A stretch of 64,000 bases of DNA, taken from assembly GCA_963757565.1 (NCBI GenBank), contig CAVWSB010000011.1, positions 2,232,001 through 2,296,000 of the forward strand, given 5' to 3'. A model generated the notes under the pieces. That model saw nothing but the letters and a program-made list of their open reading frames with translations, searched no databases and had not been told where the DNA came from. This DNA is from PALSA-894 sp963757565 (GTDB lineage Bacteria > Pseudomonadota > Alphaproteobacteria > Rhizobiales > Xanthobacteraceae). Made by a program: the position numbers and the translations under genes. Positions within the stretch are counted from its first letter, which is position 1. Every line of letters starts with the position of its first letter. Below, one piece after another: positions 36,026-46,817 of this stretch.

Positions 36026-36580
36026 CTAGACCTGCTTGTAGGCGCGCTCGTGATAGACGAGTGCGGGACCCGGCCGCCCGAGCCGCAGCGCAACCACACC
36101 CGCAAACACCACGTTGTGGGTCGCGACCGACTTGATCTCGATCACGCGGCAATCGCACGCCACCACCGCATCCGCCAGCACCGGCGCGCCGGTCGAAAGC
36201 TCGCTCCACGATCCGGTGTTGAACCGCTCCGCCATGGTGCACCGGGTGCGACCGGCGAACACGTCGGCCACCGGATCGCTGCCGGCGCGCAGCGTGTTGA
36301 CGCAAAGCACGCGATTGGCATCGAGGATCGGCGTGACCTGGCTGCGCCGGTTGAGGCAGACGAGCAGCGTCGCGGGCTGGTCCGACACCGAGCAGACCGC
36401 CGTGGCGGTGAAGCCCGCGGTGCCGGCAGGCCCGGCGGTGGTAACGACGTGCACCGCCGCGCCAAGCTGGCTCATCGCCTCGCGAAACCGCGTGGCCTCG
36501 ACGGTCGTGACGTGTTCGGCGCCGACGGCCTCGAACGAGCCCATCATCGCGTCGTCGGGGCGTTGGTCGAACCAGCTCAT
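36026..36580 (-). CDS. hpaC: Flavin reductase family protein (HpaC-like)
   Basis: A 184-residue flavin reductase: FREAMSQLGAAVHVVTTAGPAGTAGFTATAVCSVSDQPATLLVCLNR is the FMN-binding signature, followed by FAGRTRCTMAERF. It supplies reduced flavin to a two-component monooxygenase; the HpaB-like gene about 470 bp upstream is the natural partner. A start at Met12 or Met13 is also possible. Confidence 0.88.
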   Translation of the reverse strand: MSWFDQRPDDAMMGSFEAVGAEHVTTVEATRFREAMSQLGAAVHVVTTAGPAGTAGFTATAVCSVSDQPATLLVCLNRRSQVTPILDANRVLCVNTLRAGSDPVADVFAGRTRCTMAERFNTGSWSELSTGAPVLADAVVACDCRVIEIKSVATHNVVFAGVVALRLGRPGPALVYHERAYKQV

Positions 36581-36784
36581 CGAGATCCAGACGCCTCCAG
36601 GCCCGCGCCGACGGGCGAGAACAACCTCAGTAACGTCCGATACTTAGGTAAAGCACCAAGCGTATTGGCCCCGATATTGCTTGTTAACGGCCCACAAGAA
36701 ACTTGGGCCGACACTAGTCAAATCAAAGTGTCGGCACGACAAGAAAAGGGAGGAGCGCCGATCGAACACGATTGGAGCTCTGCT

Positions 36785-37039
36785 ATGCTGACGGCCCTGG
36801 TTCTCATCTGCTCGATATCGGTCACGCCCGACCTGCGCGACTGCACGCGGGACAACGCGGTGGACGTGATGCGCGTGCCGACCGAGTTCGCAAGTCCCAT
36901 CACCTGCTTCCTGAACGGGCAAGCGTATCTCGCCGAGACATCGATCGCGCAGGATCTGCGTGAAACGGATCGCATCAAGATCGTGTGCGCCCGTTCGCAA
37001 TCGCTCGCTGCCCAGGCGCCACGCGCGATCACGCGCTGA
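36785..37039 (+). CDS. Conserved small protein, function unknown
   Basis: An 84-residue protein (MLTALVLICSISVTPDLRDCTRDNAVDVMR...) with a short hydrophobic start, possibly a signal or anchor, and four Cys. I recall similar short proteins in Bradyrhizobium, supporting a real gene. It is on + between two - genes of the hydroxylase pair. The 204 bp upstream holds no other gene. Confidence 0.65.
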   Translation: MLTALVLICSISVTPDLRDCTRDNAVDVMRVPTEFASPITCFLNGQAYLAETSIAQDLRETDRIKIVCARSQSLAAQAPRAITR

Positions 37040-37045
37040 CGCGCC

Positions 37046-38621
37046 CTACTCCGCCGCCCTCGCCTGCCCCGGCACACCGGGATACGCGACGTCGTCCGGG
37101 TTGAGCCAGGTGTCGCCGACCCAGCCTTTCTCGTCGTAGTCGGCCATGCAGGCATCGGCGAGCCCGATCATCTTGTCGTACGCGCCCGTGCTCTTGGAGT
37201 TGAACAGCGCCTGGATGCGGATGTCCTCGTGGTTGCCCGCGTAGTTGATCTCGTAGAGTTCATGCCTGCCGCCGAACTCGGTGCCGATCGCATCCCACAA
37301 CAGCTTCATGATCTTGATGCGCTCGCGGTAGCCGATGTTGTTCGAGCCGCGCACGTATTTTTCCAGGTATTTGTCGATGGCGGGATTCTCGAAGTCTTTT
37401 GCCGATGACGGCAGGTAGATCAGCGCGGACGCGATGATCTTCTCGACGATCTCCTTGCAGCGCCGGTAGGCGTCGCCTGCGAAAACGCGGTAACTCGATC
37501 CGGACTGCGCATTCGGCAGCACCGCGCCGCCGCTCCACGGCACCGGATTCATCGCCATCGCATCCGAGATCGCCCAGAACAGGTTTCGCCACGCGATGAT
37601 CTCGCCGAGCATCGCCTGATTGCCGCGAAATTCGTCCGCGCCGGTGACGCGCAAGCGCCTTGGCGACGATGCCGACGATGAAGTCGAGCTTCACCGCAAG
37701 CCGCGTGCAGCCCTGGAATTGGAAGCCGTTCACGAAGCCCGAGCGCGGATAGAAGGTCTTGAGCTTCTCCACCTCGCGGTAGATCAGGATGTTCTCCCAA
37801 GGGATGAACACGTTGTCGAACACGAAGATCGCGTCGTTCTCGTCGAACCGCGACGACAGCGGATAGTCGTACGGCGTGCCCATCACGCTCGCCGCCATCT
37901 CGTAGGACGTGCGGCAGAACAGTTTCACGCCCGGCGCGTTCATCGGCGCGATGAACATGATCGCAAGGTCAGGATCGTTCACCGGCATCGCGGCGTTCTG
38001 CCCGAGGAAATTGTAATGCGTGATCGCCGAGGAGGTCGCCACCACCTTGGCGCCCGAGACGTAGCAGCCGCCGTCGGTTTCTTTCTGGATCGTGATGAAA
38101 ACGTCGCGTGCCTGCTCCGGCGCCTTGTTGCGGTCGACCGGCGGATTGACGATCGCGTGGTTCATGAACAGGACGTTGTCCTGTGCGCGGCGGTACCAGG
38201 CCTTGGCGTTGTCGGCGAATTTTTCGTAGAAATCGTACTGCACGCCAAGCGTATTCATCAGCGACGCCTTGTAGTCGGGCGTGCGCCCCATCCAGCCGTA
38301 GGACATGCGCGCCCAGGCGGCGATCGCCTCGCGCTGCGCAATCAGGTCCTCGCGCGAGCGTCCGACGCGGAAGAATTTGTGGGTGAAACCGCCATTGCCG
38401 CCGTCGGTCGGACAGGTCAGCACATCCTTGTGCTTCGGATCGTGCAGCGCGTCGTAAAGCTTGGCGATCGAACGCACGGAGTTACGGAACGCCGGATGCG
38501 TCGTAACGTCGGCGACACGCTCGCCGTAGATATAGACCTCGCGCTCGTCGCGCAGGCTCTCCATGTATTCCTGTCCGGTGAAGGGCCTTCCCTTGCCGGC
38601 GATCACGTCCTCGGGCTTCAT
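37046..38621 (-). CDS. hpaB: 4-hydroxyphenylacetate 3-monooxygenase oxygenase-like (one frameshift)
   Basis: About 524 residues in two frames. N-terminal part: KGRPFTGQEYMESLRDEREVYIYGERV, THKFFRVGRSREDLIAQREAI, MNHAIVNPPVDRNK and YPRSGFVNGFQFQGCTRLAVKLDFIVGIVAKAL. Second part: VTGADEFRGNQAMLGEIIAW and GSNNIGYRERIKIMKLLWDAIGTEFGGRHELYEINY. They join near 37650 with one extra base. HpaB uses FADH2 from a flavin reductase to hydroxylate 4-hydroxyphenylacetate or similar phenols. The substrate here is uncertain. Confidence 0.88.
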
Positions 38622-38691
38622 CTCGATCCTCCACGGGCGCCGGGCGCCCTTTTGCGGCGACCATGCCGCCGCAGCACGCAAACGCCAAGTC

Positions 38692-39516
38692 TCATTTCAA
38701 ATCACCGTTTTGCGGTTCCGCCGGCTCGTCGCGAAACGGCTGGGTCAGCAGCCGGTCAAGCCGTAGCTCGGCGGAGTCGCGGAAGACCGGAAGGCCGATC
38801 GTCATGCGCTCGTGGCCGGCCTCCGGCATCGGCCGATAGGTCCCGAACAGGCGATCCCACCATGGCAGGTTGAAGCCGAAATTGCTGTCAGTCTCCAGCC
38901 GCAGGATCGAATGGTGGACGCGGTGCATGTCCGGCGTCACGACGAGCAGACGCACAAGGCGATCGAGCCAAAGCGGCATCGCGGCATTGGAATGATTGAA
39001 CATCGAGGTGGCGTTGAGCGCCACCTCGAAGGCGATGACCACCAGCGCCGATACGCCGACCAGCGCTACCACGGCGATCTTGATCAGCATCGACAGGAAG
39101 ATCTCGATCGGATGAAAGCGCAGGCCGGTGGACACGTCGATGTCGAGATCGGCGTGGTGCATGCGGTGCATCCGCCACAGCAGCGGCACCCTGTGGAATG
39201 CGACATGCTGGCCGTAGATCGCAAGATCCAGCGCCAGGAAACCGATCACGGCTTCCAGCCAGGCCGGCCACGGCGTGATGTTCAACAGGCCCCAGCCGCG
39301 TTGCGCGGCGATCACCGCCATTCCGACCGCCGCGACCGGAATGAGCAGACGCACCAGCACGGCGTCCAGGACCAGGATGCCGAGGTTGCCGGGCCAGCGC
39401 CGCGTGCGGCCAATGGTAAGCATGCGACGCGGCGCGAGCAGTTCCCACAGCGTAAGCAATGCGAACAGCGCGAGCGCGATACCCGCCCGGATCATCAATT
39501 CGCTGTTCACATCCAT
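38692..39516 (-). CDS. Sterol desaturase / fatty acid hydroxylase superfamily protein
   Basis: A 274-residue membrane enzyme with four or five helices. The di-iron histidine boxes are seen as HRVPLLWRMHRMHH and TPDMHRVHHSILRLETDSNFGF, in the spacing of ERG3-like hydroxylases. ATG 39516 is used; the open frame continues far upstream over livH only because high GC keeps it free of stops. The substrate (hopanoid, sterol or lipid) is unknown. Confidence 0.88.
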   Translation of the reverse strand: MDVNSELMIRAGIALALFALLTLWELLAPRRMLTIGRTRRWPGNLGILVLDAVLVRLLIPVAAVGMAVIAAQRGWGLLNITPWPAWLEAVIGFLALDLAIYGQHVAFHRVPLLWRMHRMHHADLDIDVSTGLRFHPIEIFLSMLIKIAVVALVGVSALVVIAFEVALNATSMFNHSNAAMPLWLDRLVRLLVVTPDMHRVHHSILRLETDSNFGFNLPWWDRLFGTYRPMPEAGHERMTIGLPVFRDSAELRLDRLLTQPFRDEPAEPQNGDLK

Positions 39517-39687
39517 CGCAGGCACACTATCAACAGGCGAACGCCCGGACCAATCACGCGCCGCGGCATCCGCCGTTGCCGCACGGCGGAAACCTGTTAA
39601 GAATCCGAATGAGGCCGTTGTTCGGTCATCCGAACGCGGCTGGCGCCGGGGGTCATGAGGGGTGCCTCGCAAGGGGCAGGCGCACGT

Positions 39688-40602
39688 ATGGAAGTCTTCG
39701 TCCAGCAGCTCATCAACGGCATCACGCTCGGCTCGATCTACGGCCTGATCGCCATCGGTTACACGATGGTGTTCGGCATCATCGGCATGGTGAACTTCGC
39801 CCACGGCGACGTATTCATGGTGTCGGCCTTCATCGCGCTGATCGCGCTGCTCATCCTCACCACCTGGCTCGGCATGTCGTCGGTGGCGCTCGCGTTGCTG
39901 ATCGTGCTGGTCGTCGCGATGGTGTTCACCTCGCTGGTGAACTGGGTGATCGAGCGCGTCGCCTACCGGCCGCTGCGTGGCTCGTTCCGCCTCGCCCCGC
40001 TGATCTCTGCGATCGGCATGTCGATCTTCCTGTCGAACTTCGTGCAGGTGACGCAAGGCCCGCGCAACAAGGCAACCGAGCCGTTGTTGCGCGACGTCAT
40101 CGTGCTGATGCACGGCGATTACGACGTGACCATCTCGTATCGGCAATTCATCATTTGGGGCATCACCGCGGTGCTGCTTGCGGGCTTCTGGTATCTCGTC
40201 ACCAAGACCTCGCTCGGCCGCGCGCAGCGCGCCTGCGAGCAGGACCAGAAGATGGCGGCGCTGGTCGGCGTCGATGTCGACCGGACGATCTCGATCACCT
40301 TCGTGATCGGCGCAGCGCTCGCGGCCGTCGCCGGCACCATGTACCTGATGTACTATGGCGTGGTGAACTTCTCCGACGGCTTCGTGCCCGGCATCAAGGC
40401 ATTCACCGCGGCGGTGCTCGGCGGCATCGGCTCGCTGCCCGGCGCAGTGATCGGTGGCATTCTGATCGGCCTGATCGAGACTATGTGGTCGGCCTATTTC
40501 TCGATCGACTACAAGGATGTCGCGGCGTTCTCGATCCTCGTCATCACGCTGATCTTCCTGCCGCAGGGCCTGCTCGGACGGCCCGAAGTGGAAAAGGTGT
40601 GA
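39688..40602 (+). CDS. livH: Branched-chain amino acid ABC transporter permease LivH
   Basis: A 304-residue permease with about eight membrane helices. LINGITLGSIYGLIAIGYTMVFGIIGMVNFAHGD is the classic LivH start and AVLGGIGSLPGAVIGGILIGL the family's C-terminal cytoplasmic loop. ATG 39688 gives the standard N-terminus. First gene of livHMGF-x-livK. The next gene begins one base after the stop codon. Confidence 0.95.
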   Translation: MEVFVQQLINGITLGSIYGLIAIGYTMVFGIIGMVNFAHGDVFMVSAFIALIALLILTTWLGMSSVALALLIVLVVAMVFTSLVNWVIERVAYRPLRGSFRLAPLISAIGMSIFLSNFVQVTQGPRNKATEPLLRDVIVLMHGDYDVTISYRQFIIWGITAVLLAGFWYLVTKTSLGRAQRACEQDQKMAALVGVDVDRTISITFVIGAALAAVAGTMYLMYYGVVNFSDGFVPGIKAFTAAVLGGIGSLPGAVIGGILIGLIETMWSAYFSIDYKDVAAFSILVITLIFLPQGLLGRPEVEKV

Positions 40603-40603
40603 A

Positions 40604-41998
40604 ATGAGCGTGGCGGCGCCCGACACCGCCCTGCCCCACGCCGCGGCGCGGCCCAACGTCGTGCGCTCGCTCAAAGACGGCGCCATCACGGCGCTGATCG
40701 CATTCCTGCTGTTCCTGCCGCTCATCGGCTTCAAGACCGTGCAGAACATGCGCAACGAGCTGGAGCTCGAAACGCGCATGCCGCTGCTGCTCGCCATCGT
40801 CGCCATCATCACGGCGGCAAAGCTGTTCGGCTCGCTGGTGATCGAGCCGTGGCGCGAACGGCGTGCCTTGCGCCCAGCGGCGGCAAACGCACGCCTGACG
40901 GCCTTCAAGACCGCGTTTGCGACATGGTTCACGCCCTTCGCGATGGGTTTCGCGGTGGTTTATCCCGTCCTCATCATGCTGTTCGTGCCGTCCGGCGCGC
41001 TGAAATGGATCGACAATTTCGGCATCCAGATCCTGATCTACGTGATGCTCGGCTGGGGCCTGAACATCGTGGTCGGCCTCGCCGGCCTGCTCGATCTTGG
41101 CTACGTCGCGTTCTATGCGGTCGGCTCCTACTCCTACGCGCTGCTTGCCAAGGAGTTCGGCCTCTCGTTCTGGATCCTGCTGCCGCTTGCCGGCTGCCTC
41201 TCGGCGTTCTGGGGAATCCTGCTCGGCTTTCCGGTGCTGCGGCTGCGCGGCGACTATCTGGCGATCGTCACGCTCGCCTTCGGCGAGATCATCCGCCTGA
41301 TCCTGATCAACTGGGTGTCCTTCACCAATGGCTATGCGGGCATCAGCAGCATTCCGCGGCCGACCTTGTTCGGCATTCCGTTCAACGCGAACGATGACGG
41401 CTTCGCGGCGACCTTCGGGCTTGAGTTCTCGCCGGTCCACCGCACGCTGTTTCTCTATTACGTGATCCTCGCGCTCGGCTTCCTCACCGCCTATGTGACG
41501 ATCCGCCTGCGCCAGCTTCCCGTCGGGCGCGCCTGGGAAGCGCTGCGCGAGGACGAGATCGCCTGCCGCTCGCTCGGCATCAACACGACCAACACCAAGC
41601 TCACCGCGTTTGCGATGGGCGCGATGTTCGCGGGCTTCGCCGGCTCGTTCTTCGCCGCGCGGCAGGGCTTCATCTCGCCCGAGTCCTTCACGTTCCTTGA
41701 ATCGGCGACGATCCTTTCGATCGTGGTGCTCGGCGGCATGGGTAGCCAGATCGGCGTCGCGGTCGCCGCCGTCGTGATGATCGGCGGCACCGAGATCATG
41801 CGCGAACTCGATTTCCTCAAGTACGTCTTCGGCAAGGATTTCGACCCGACGCAGTACCGCATGCTGATCTTCGGATTCGCGATGGTGCTGATCATGATCT
41901 GGAAGCCGCGCGGGCTGGTCGGCACACGCGAGCCGTCGGCATTCCTGAAAGAGCGCCGCACCATCCTCGGCTCGTTCGTGAAAGAAGGCCACGGATGA
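40604..41998 (+). CDS. livM: Branched-chain amino acid ABC transporter permease LivM
   Basis: A 464-residue permease; the longer N-terminal region with extra helices is common in alphaproteobacteria. LGWGLNIVVGLAGLLDLGYVAFYAVGSY and LRLRGDYLAIVTLAFGEIIRL are the conserved blocks, then VVLGGMGSQIGVAVAAVVM. It ends in an ATGA overlap with livG. Confidence 0.96.
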   Translation: MSVAAPDTALPHAAARPNVVRSLKDGAITALIAFLLFLPLIGFKTVQNMRNELELETRMPLLLAIVAIITAAKLFGSLVIEPWRERRALRPAAANARLTAFKTAFATWFTPFAMGFAVVYPVLIMLFVPSGALKWIDNFGIQILIYVMLGWGLNIVVGLAGLLDLGYVAFYAVGSYSYALLAKEFGLSFWILLPLAGCLSAFWGILLGFPVLRLRGDYLAIVTLAFGEIIRLILINWVSFTNGYAGISSIPRPTLFGIPFNANDDGFAATFGLEFSPVHRTLFLYYVILALGFLTAYVTIRLRQLPVGRAWEALREDEIACRSLGINTTNTKLTAFAMGAMFAGFAGSFFAARQGFISPESFTFLESATILSIVVLGGMGSQIGVAVAAVVMIGGTEIMRELDFLKYVFGKDFDPTQYRMLIFGFAMVLIMIWKPRGLVGTREPSAFLKERRTILGSFVKEGHG

Positions 41999-42900
41999 AC
42001 GCGGTGAAATCCGCGCCCGTGCTGCGCGTCGAGCATCTCTCGATGCGCTTCGGCGGCCTTGTCGCGGTGGATGATCTCTCGTTCTCGGCGGCGCGCGGCG
42101 ACATCACGGCGCTGATCGGCCCGAACGGCGCCGGCAAGACCACGGTGTTCAACTGCATCACCGGCTTCTACAAGCCGACCGAAGGCCGCATCGCGCTCGC
42201 GCATGGCGACACGATCTGGGACGAGATCGACACGCTGACCGATCGCGGCACGCGCAGCCTCACGCGCGGTACCGAGGCGCTGTTTCTGCTCGAGCGCATG
42301 CCCGATTATCTGGTGACGCAGCAGGCGCGCGTCGCGCGCACGTTCCAGAACATCCGGTTGTTCTCCGGCATGACGGTGTTCGAGAACATGCTGGTCGCGC
42401 AGCACAACATGCTGATGGTGGCGTCCGGCTACACCTTCCTCGGCGTGTTCGCGCCGCATCTTTATGGCCGCGCCGAGAAGACCGCGGTCGAGAAGGCGCG
42501 CTACTGGCTGGAAAAGACCCAACTGCATCGATCGCGCCGACGATCCGGCCGGCGACCTGCCTTACGGGGCGCAGCGCCGCCTCGAAATCGCGCGCGCGAT
42601 GTGCACCGACCCGGTGCTGCTCTGCCTCGACGAGCCGGCCGCGGGCCTCAATCCGCGCGAAAGCCACAGTTCAACGAGCTGCTGCTCTCGATCCGGCAGG
42701 ACCACGCAACCTCGATCCTGCTGATCGAGCACGACATGAGCGTGGTGATGCAGATCTCCGATCATGTCGTCGTGCTCGATTACGGCGTGAAGATCTCCGA
42801 CGGCACGCCGGAGGCCGTGCGCAACGACCAGAAGGTGATCGCCGCCTATCTCGGCGTCGAGGACGAAGAGGTCGGCCAAGGTCGAGGCGGAGGTGGGGTT

Positions 42901-42904
<4 letters not shown>
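41995..42904 (+). CDS. livG: Branched-chain amino acid ABC transporter ATPase LivG (three frameshifts)
   Basis: Walker A GPNGAGKTTVFN (about 42-53), Q-loop region and, further on, IDRADDPAGDLPYGAQRRLEIARAM (signature), LLCLDEPAAGLNPRES and ILLIEHDMSVVMQISD, spread over different frames. Breaks lie near 42528 (+1), 42664 (-1) and 42874 (+1). Correcting the last gives ...EEVAKVEAEVGL with a stop at 42902-42904 that overlaps the livF start as ATGA, the normal arrangement. The correct reading therefore explains the operon better than the raw one. Confidence 0.9.
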
Positions 42905-43647
<743 letters not shown>

Positions 43648-43702
43648 TCCCGAAAAGTGTGGCGCGGTTTTCGGACAGGATCATGCGCGCGGGAGAAAAC
43701 GC

Positions 43703-44174
43703 ATGAGCGGCATCCTCTACGAGGAAGACTACTTCGGCATATTCCTGCTCGTGACCGTCGTCATGGGCGGCGGCGCCGGCGTGGCTCGCGGGCCGCGCGA
43801 TCGCCTCGACCTGGCGGCCGTGGTGGCATGTGGCGTTCTACATGCTGATTCTCGGGCTCGCCGTCCGTTTCATCCATTTCGCCCTGTTTGAAGGGACGCT
43901 GCTCTCGCCGCAATTTTACGCCGTCGACGCGGTCGTTTGCCTGATCTTCGGCTATCTCGGCTTCCGCGCCACGCGCGCAGCCCAAATGACGACGCAATAC
44001 AGCTGGATCAATGCGCCGGGCGGGCTTCATGCGCTGGAGCGCGCAATTCCGGGAAAGGACGCTGAATACCGGGTGACTTTTCGTCCGTTTGGCGCTTCAA
44101 TCGGGCCAGAGGCCGTCGCGTCGGCTGCTTGGCCGGATCGCCTCATGCCATTTCATCAAGGGAGAAGTGTATGA
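43703..44174 (+). CDS. Small membrane protein of liv operon, DUF6867-like (one frameshift)
   Basis: MSGILYEEDYFGIFLLVTVVMGGGA, then after one extra G near 43778 WLAGRAIASTWRPWWHVAFYMLILGLAVRFIHFALFEGTLLSPQFYAVDAVVCLIFGYLGFRATRAAQM. About three membrane helices. Short proteins like this often sit between livF and livK in Bradyrhizobiaceae. The natural C-terminus is unclear; the frame runs to 44174, touching the livK start, but the last 40 residues look like non-coding sequence. Confidence 0.75.
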
Positions 44175-45292
44175 AGAAGATCACTACGCTCGGTCTGGCG
44201 CTCGGCGCGGCCATCGCCTTCGCCGGGACCGCGCAGGCGCAGACATCAAGATGGGCATGACCGGCCCGCTCACGGGCCCGAATGCGGCCTTCGGCGCGCA
44301 GCTCAAGAACGGCGTCGAGCAGGCGGTCGAGGACATCAACGCCGCCGGCGGCATCCTCGGCCAGAAGATCACGCTCACCTACGGCGACGACGTGTCCGAT
44401 CCGAAGCAGGGCGTGTCGATCGCGAACAAGTTCGCCGGCGACGGCGTGAAGTTCGTGGTCGGGTCCGTTCAATTCCGGCGTCACCATGCCGTCCTCCGAG
44501 GTCTATCAGGAGAACGGCATCCTGGTGATCACGCCGTCCGCGACCAATCCGAAGATCACCGAGCGCGGCATGTGGAACATCTTCCGCACCTGCGGCCGTG
44601 ACGACCAGCAGGGCGAGGTTGCCGCCGCATACATCCTCAAGAAGTTCAAGGGCAAGAAGATCGCGATCGTCCACGACAAGACGACCTACGGCCAGGGTCT
44701 CGCCGACGAGACCAAGAAGGCGATCAACAAGGGCGGCATCAAGGAAGTCCTCTACGAAGGCATCAACGTCGGCGAGAAGGACTATCTCGGCGCTCGTCTC
44801 CAAGATCAAGGCCTCCGGCGCCGACCTCGTCTATTGGGGCGGCCTGCACACCGAAGGCGGCCTGATCGTGCGCCAGATGCGCGACCAGGGCATCAAGGCC
44901 CCGCTGATGGGCGGCGACGGCATCACGTCGGATGAATTCGCGACCGATCGGCGGCCCCGGCGTCGAAGGCACGCTGATGACCTACGCGCCCGATCCGCGC
45001 AAGAACCCGGCCGCGAAGGCAGTCGTCGAGAAATTCCGCGCCAAGAAGTTCGAGCCGGAAGCCTACACGCTCTACAGCTACGCGGCGGTCGAGGTGATCA
45101 AGCAGGCGGCCGAGCAGGCGAAGTCGCTCGATCCCAAGAAGGTCGCCGAAGTGCATCACTCAGGCAAGAAGTTCAAGACCGTGATCGGCGAACTCGTCCT
45201 ACGACAAGAAGGGCGACATCACCCGTCCGACTACGTGATGTACGTCTGGAAGAAGAATGCCGACGGCAAGATCACCTACGTCGAGGATGTAA
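44171..45292 (+). CDS. livK: Branched-chain amino acid ABC transporter substrate-binding protein LivK (about six frameshifts)
   Basis: Signal peptide MKKITTLGLALGAAIAFAGTAQAQ, then across frames DIKMGMTGPLTGPNAAFGAQLKNGVEQAVEDINAAGGILGQKI, FNSGVTMPSSEVYQENGILVITPSATNPKITERG, GKKIAIVHDKTTYGQGLADETKKA, GADLVYWGGLHTEGGLIVRQMRDQGIKAPLMGGDGI and YTLYSYAAVEVIKQAAEQAK. Breaks near 44246, 44465, 44795, 44947, 45195 and 45286. With the last one fixed, it ends ...ITYVEM at a TAA (45290-45292). AAGGGAGAA precedes the ATG. Confidence 0.9.
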
Positions 45293-45317
45293 GTCCTCAG
45301 CTCGCGCTGACGTTCCG

Positions 45318-45354
45318 ACGCCCGCCCGGTCTCCGGGGCGGGCGTTTTCTTTTG
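45318..45354 (+). terminator. Rho-independent terminator after livK
   Basis: A perfect 10-bp stem ACGCCCGCCC / GGGCGGGCGT with an eight-base loop, followed by a T-rich tail (TTTTCTTTT counting the last stem base). It lies 26 bp beyond the inferred livK stop, which also supports that stop. Confidence 0.92.
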
Positions 45355-45417
45355 GCCGACGCACTTGCCTGCACGCCGAATTTGCTACGATGGCGGTTTC
45401 CGCCAGGAGCGCCTTCC

Positions 45418-46817
45418 ATGACCGAACCGCACGATCTGACCGCCGTCGAATTGCTCAAGCGCTATCGCGCGAAGTCGCTGTCTCCCTCGGAGGTCTTCGC
45501 TGACGTCGAAAACCACATCGCGCGCTGGGAGCCGCACATCAAGGCGCTCTATGCCTACGACCCGGATGCCGCGCGCGCCGAGGCCAGAGCGTCGACGGAG
45601 CGCTGGTCCAAAGGGAGCCCGGCTCGGCCCGCTCGACGGCGTGCCGGTGACCGTAAAGGAAAATATCGCATCGAAAGGCGTGCCGATGCCGCTCGGCACC
45701 GCTGCGATGCCGCTTACCCCCATGCCGCAGGATGCCCCTGCCCCTGCCCGGTTGCGCGAGGCCGGCGCGATCATCTTCTCCAAGACCACGATGCCGGACT
45801 ACGGCATGACCTCGTCCGGCGTCTCGAGCTTTCATCCCCTCACGCGCAATCCCTGGGACCTGACCAAGAACCCCGGAGGATCTAGCTCGGGTGCAGGCGC
45901 GGCGGGCGCGGCCGGCTACGGCCCGCTGCATGTCGGCACCGATATCGGCGGCTCGGTGCGCCTGCCGGCCGGATGGTGCGGTCTGGTCGGGCTCAAGCCG
46001 AGCCTCGGGCGCATCCCGCTCGACCCGCCTTATGTCGGCGCGCTGCGCCGGGCCCGATGACGCGCACCGTCGAAGACACCGCGCTGATGATGTCGGTGCT
46101 CTCGCAGCCCGACCATCGCGACGGCATGAGCCTTCCGGTGCAGGACATCGACTGGATGAATCTCGCCGGCGACCTGCAAGCGGCAAGCGCATCGGCCTGC
46201 TGCTCGACGCCGGCGTCGGCATTCCGGTCGAGCCCGAGGTGAAGGCCGCCGTCGAAGCCGCGGCGAAGTTCTTTGCCGATCAGGGCGCGATCGTCGAGCC
46301 GGTCGCGCCGCTGATCTCGCGCGCGATCCTCGACGGGCTCGACACGTTCTTCCGCGCGCGCTCGTGGGCCGACATCGAACCGCTGCCGGCCGAGACGCGC
46401 GCCAAGATCCATCCCTACACCCGCAAATGGGCCGAGGGCGGCGCGAAGCTGTCCGGCGTCGATGCGATCCGCGGCTTCAACCAGACGATGGAGTTGCGGC
46501 GCCTCGCGGCGCTGCTGTTCGGCGAGATCGACTACCTGATCTCGCCGACCGCGCCAATTCCGGCCTTTGCGGCGGAGCGCGCCTCGCCCGGCGACGATCC
46601 GGAGCACCCGTTCGAGCACATCTGCTTCACGGTGCCGTGGAATTTCACCGAGCAGCCGGCGGTGTCGATCAATGCGGCGTTCACGAAGGGCGGATTGCCG
46701 ATCGGCGTGCAGATCGTCGGCCGCCGTTTCGACGACCACGGCGTGCTGAAGCTCGCGAAGGCATGGGAAACCGCGCGCGGCCCGATCACCAACTGGCCGA
46801 CGCCGCCGGGCGCATGA
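45418..46817 (+). CDS. Amidase signature family protein (about four frameshifts)
   Basis: MTEPHDLTAVELLKRYRAKSLSPSEV, then LGPLDGVPVTVKENIASKGVPM (catalytic Lys in VKEN), NPGGSSSGAGAAGAAGYGPLHVGTDIGGSVRLPA (cis-Ser and nucleophile Ser), MTRTVEDTALMM, and SGKRIGLLLDAGVGIPVEPEVKAAVEAA to WPTPPGA. Breaks near 45615, 46048, 46063 and 46188. These enzymes hydrolyse C-N amide bonds; the substrate cannot be told. Its end overlaps the dehalogenase start (ATGA), so the two are coupled. Confidence 0.88.

Noticed and set aside
35879..37039. A 386-codon + frame across AraC, HpaC and the small gene
   Set aside because: Only the last 84 codons look real; the rest is antisense to two sure genes.
38692..40932. 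A 746-codon open frame on -, reaching over livH
   Set aside because: Only the part up to 39516 codes for the desaturase-like enzyme. The rest is antisense to livH, is rich in His/Arg/Asp as GC-rich shadows are, and has no domain.
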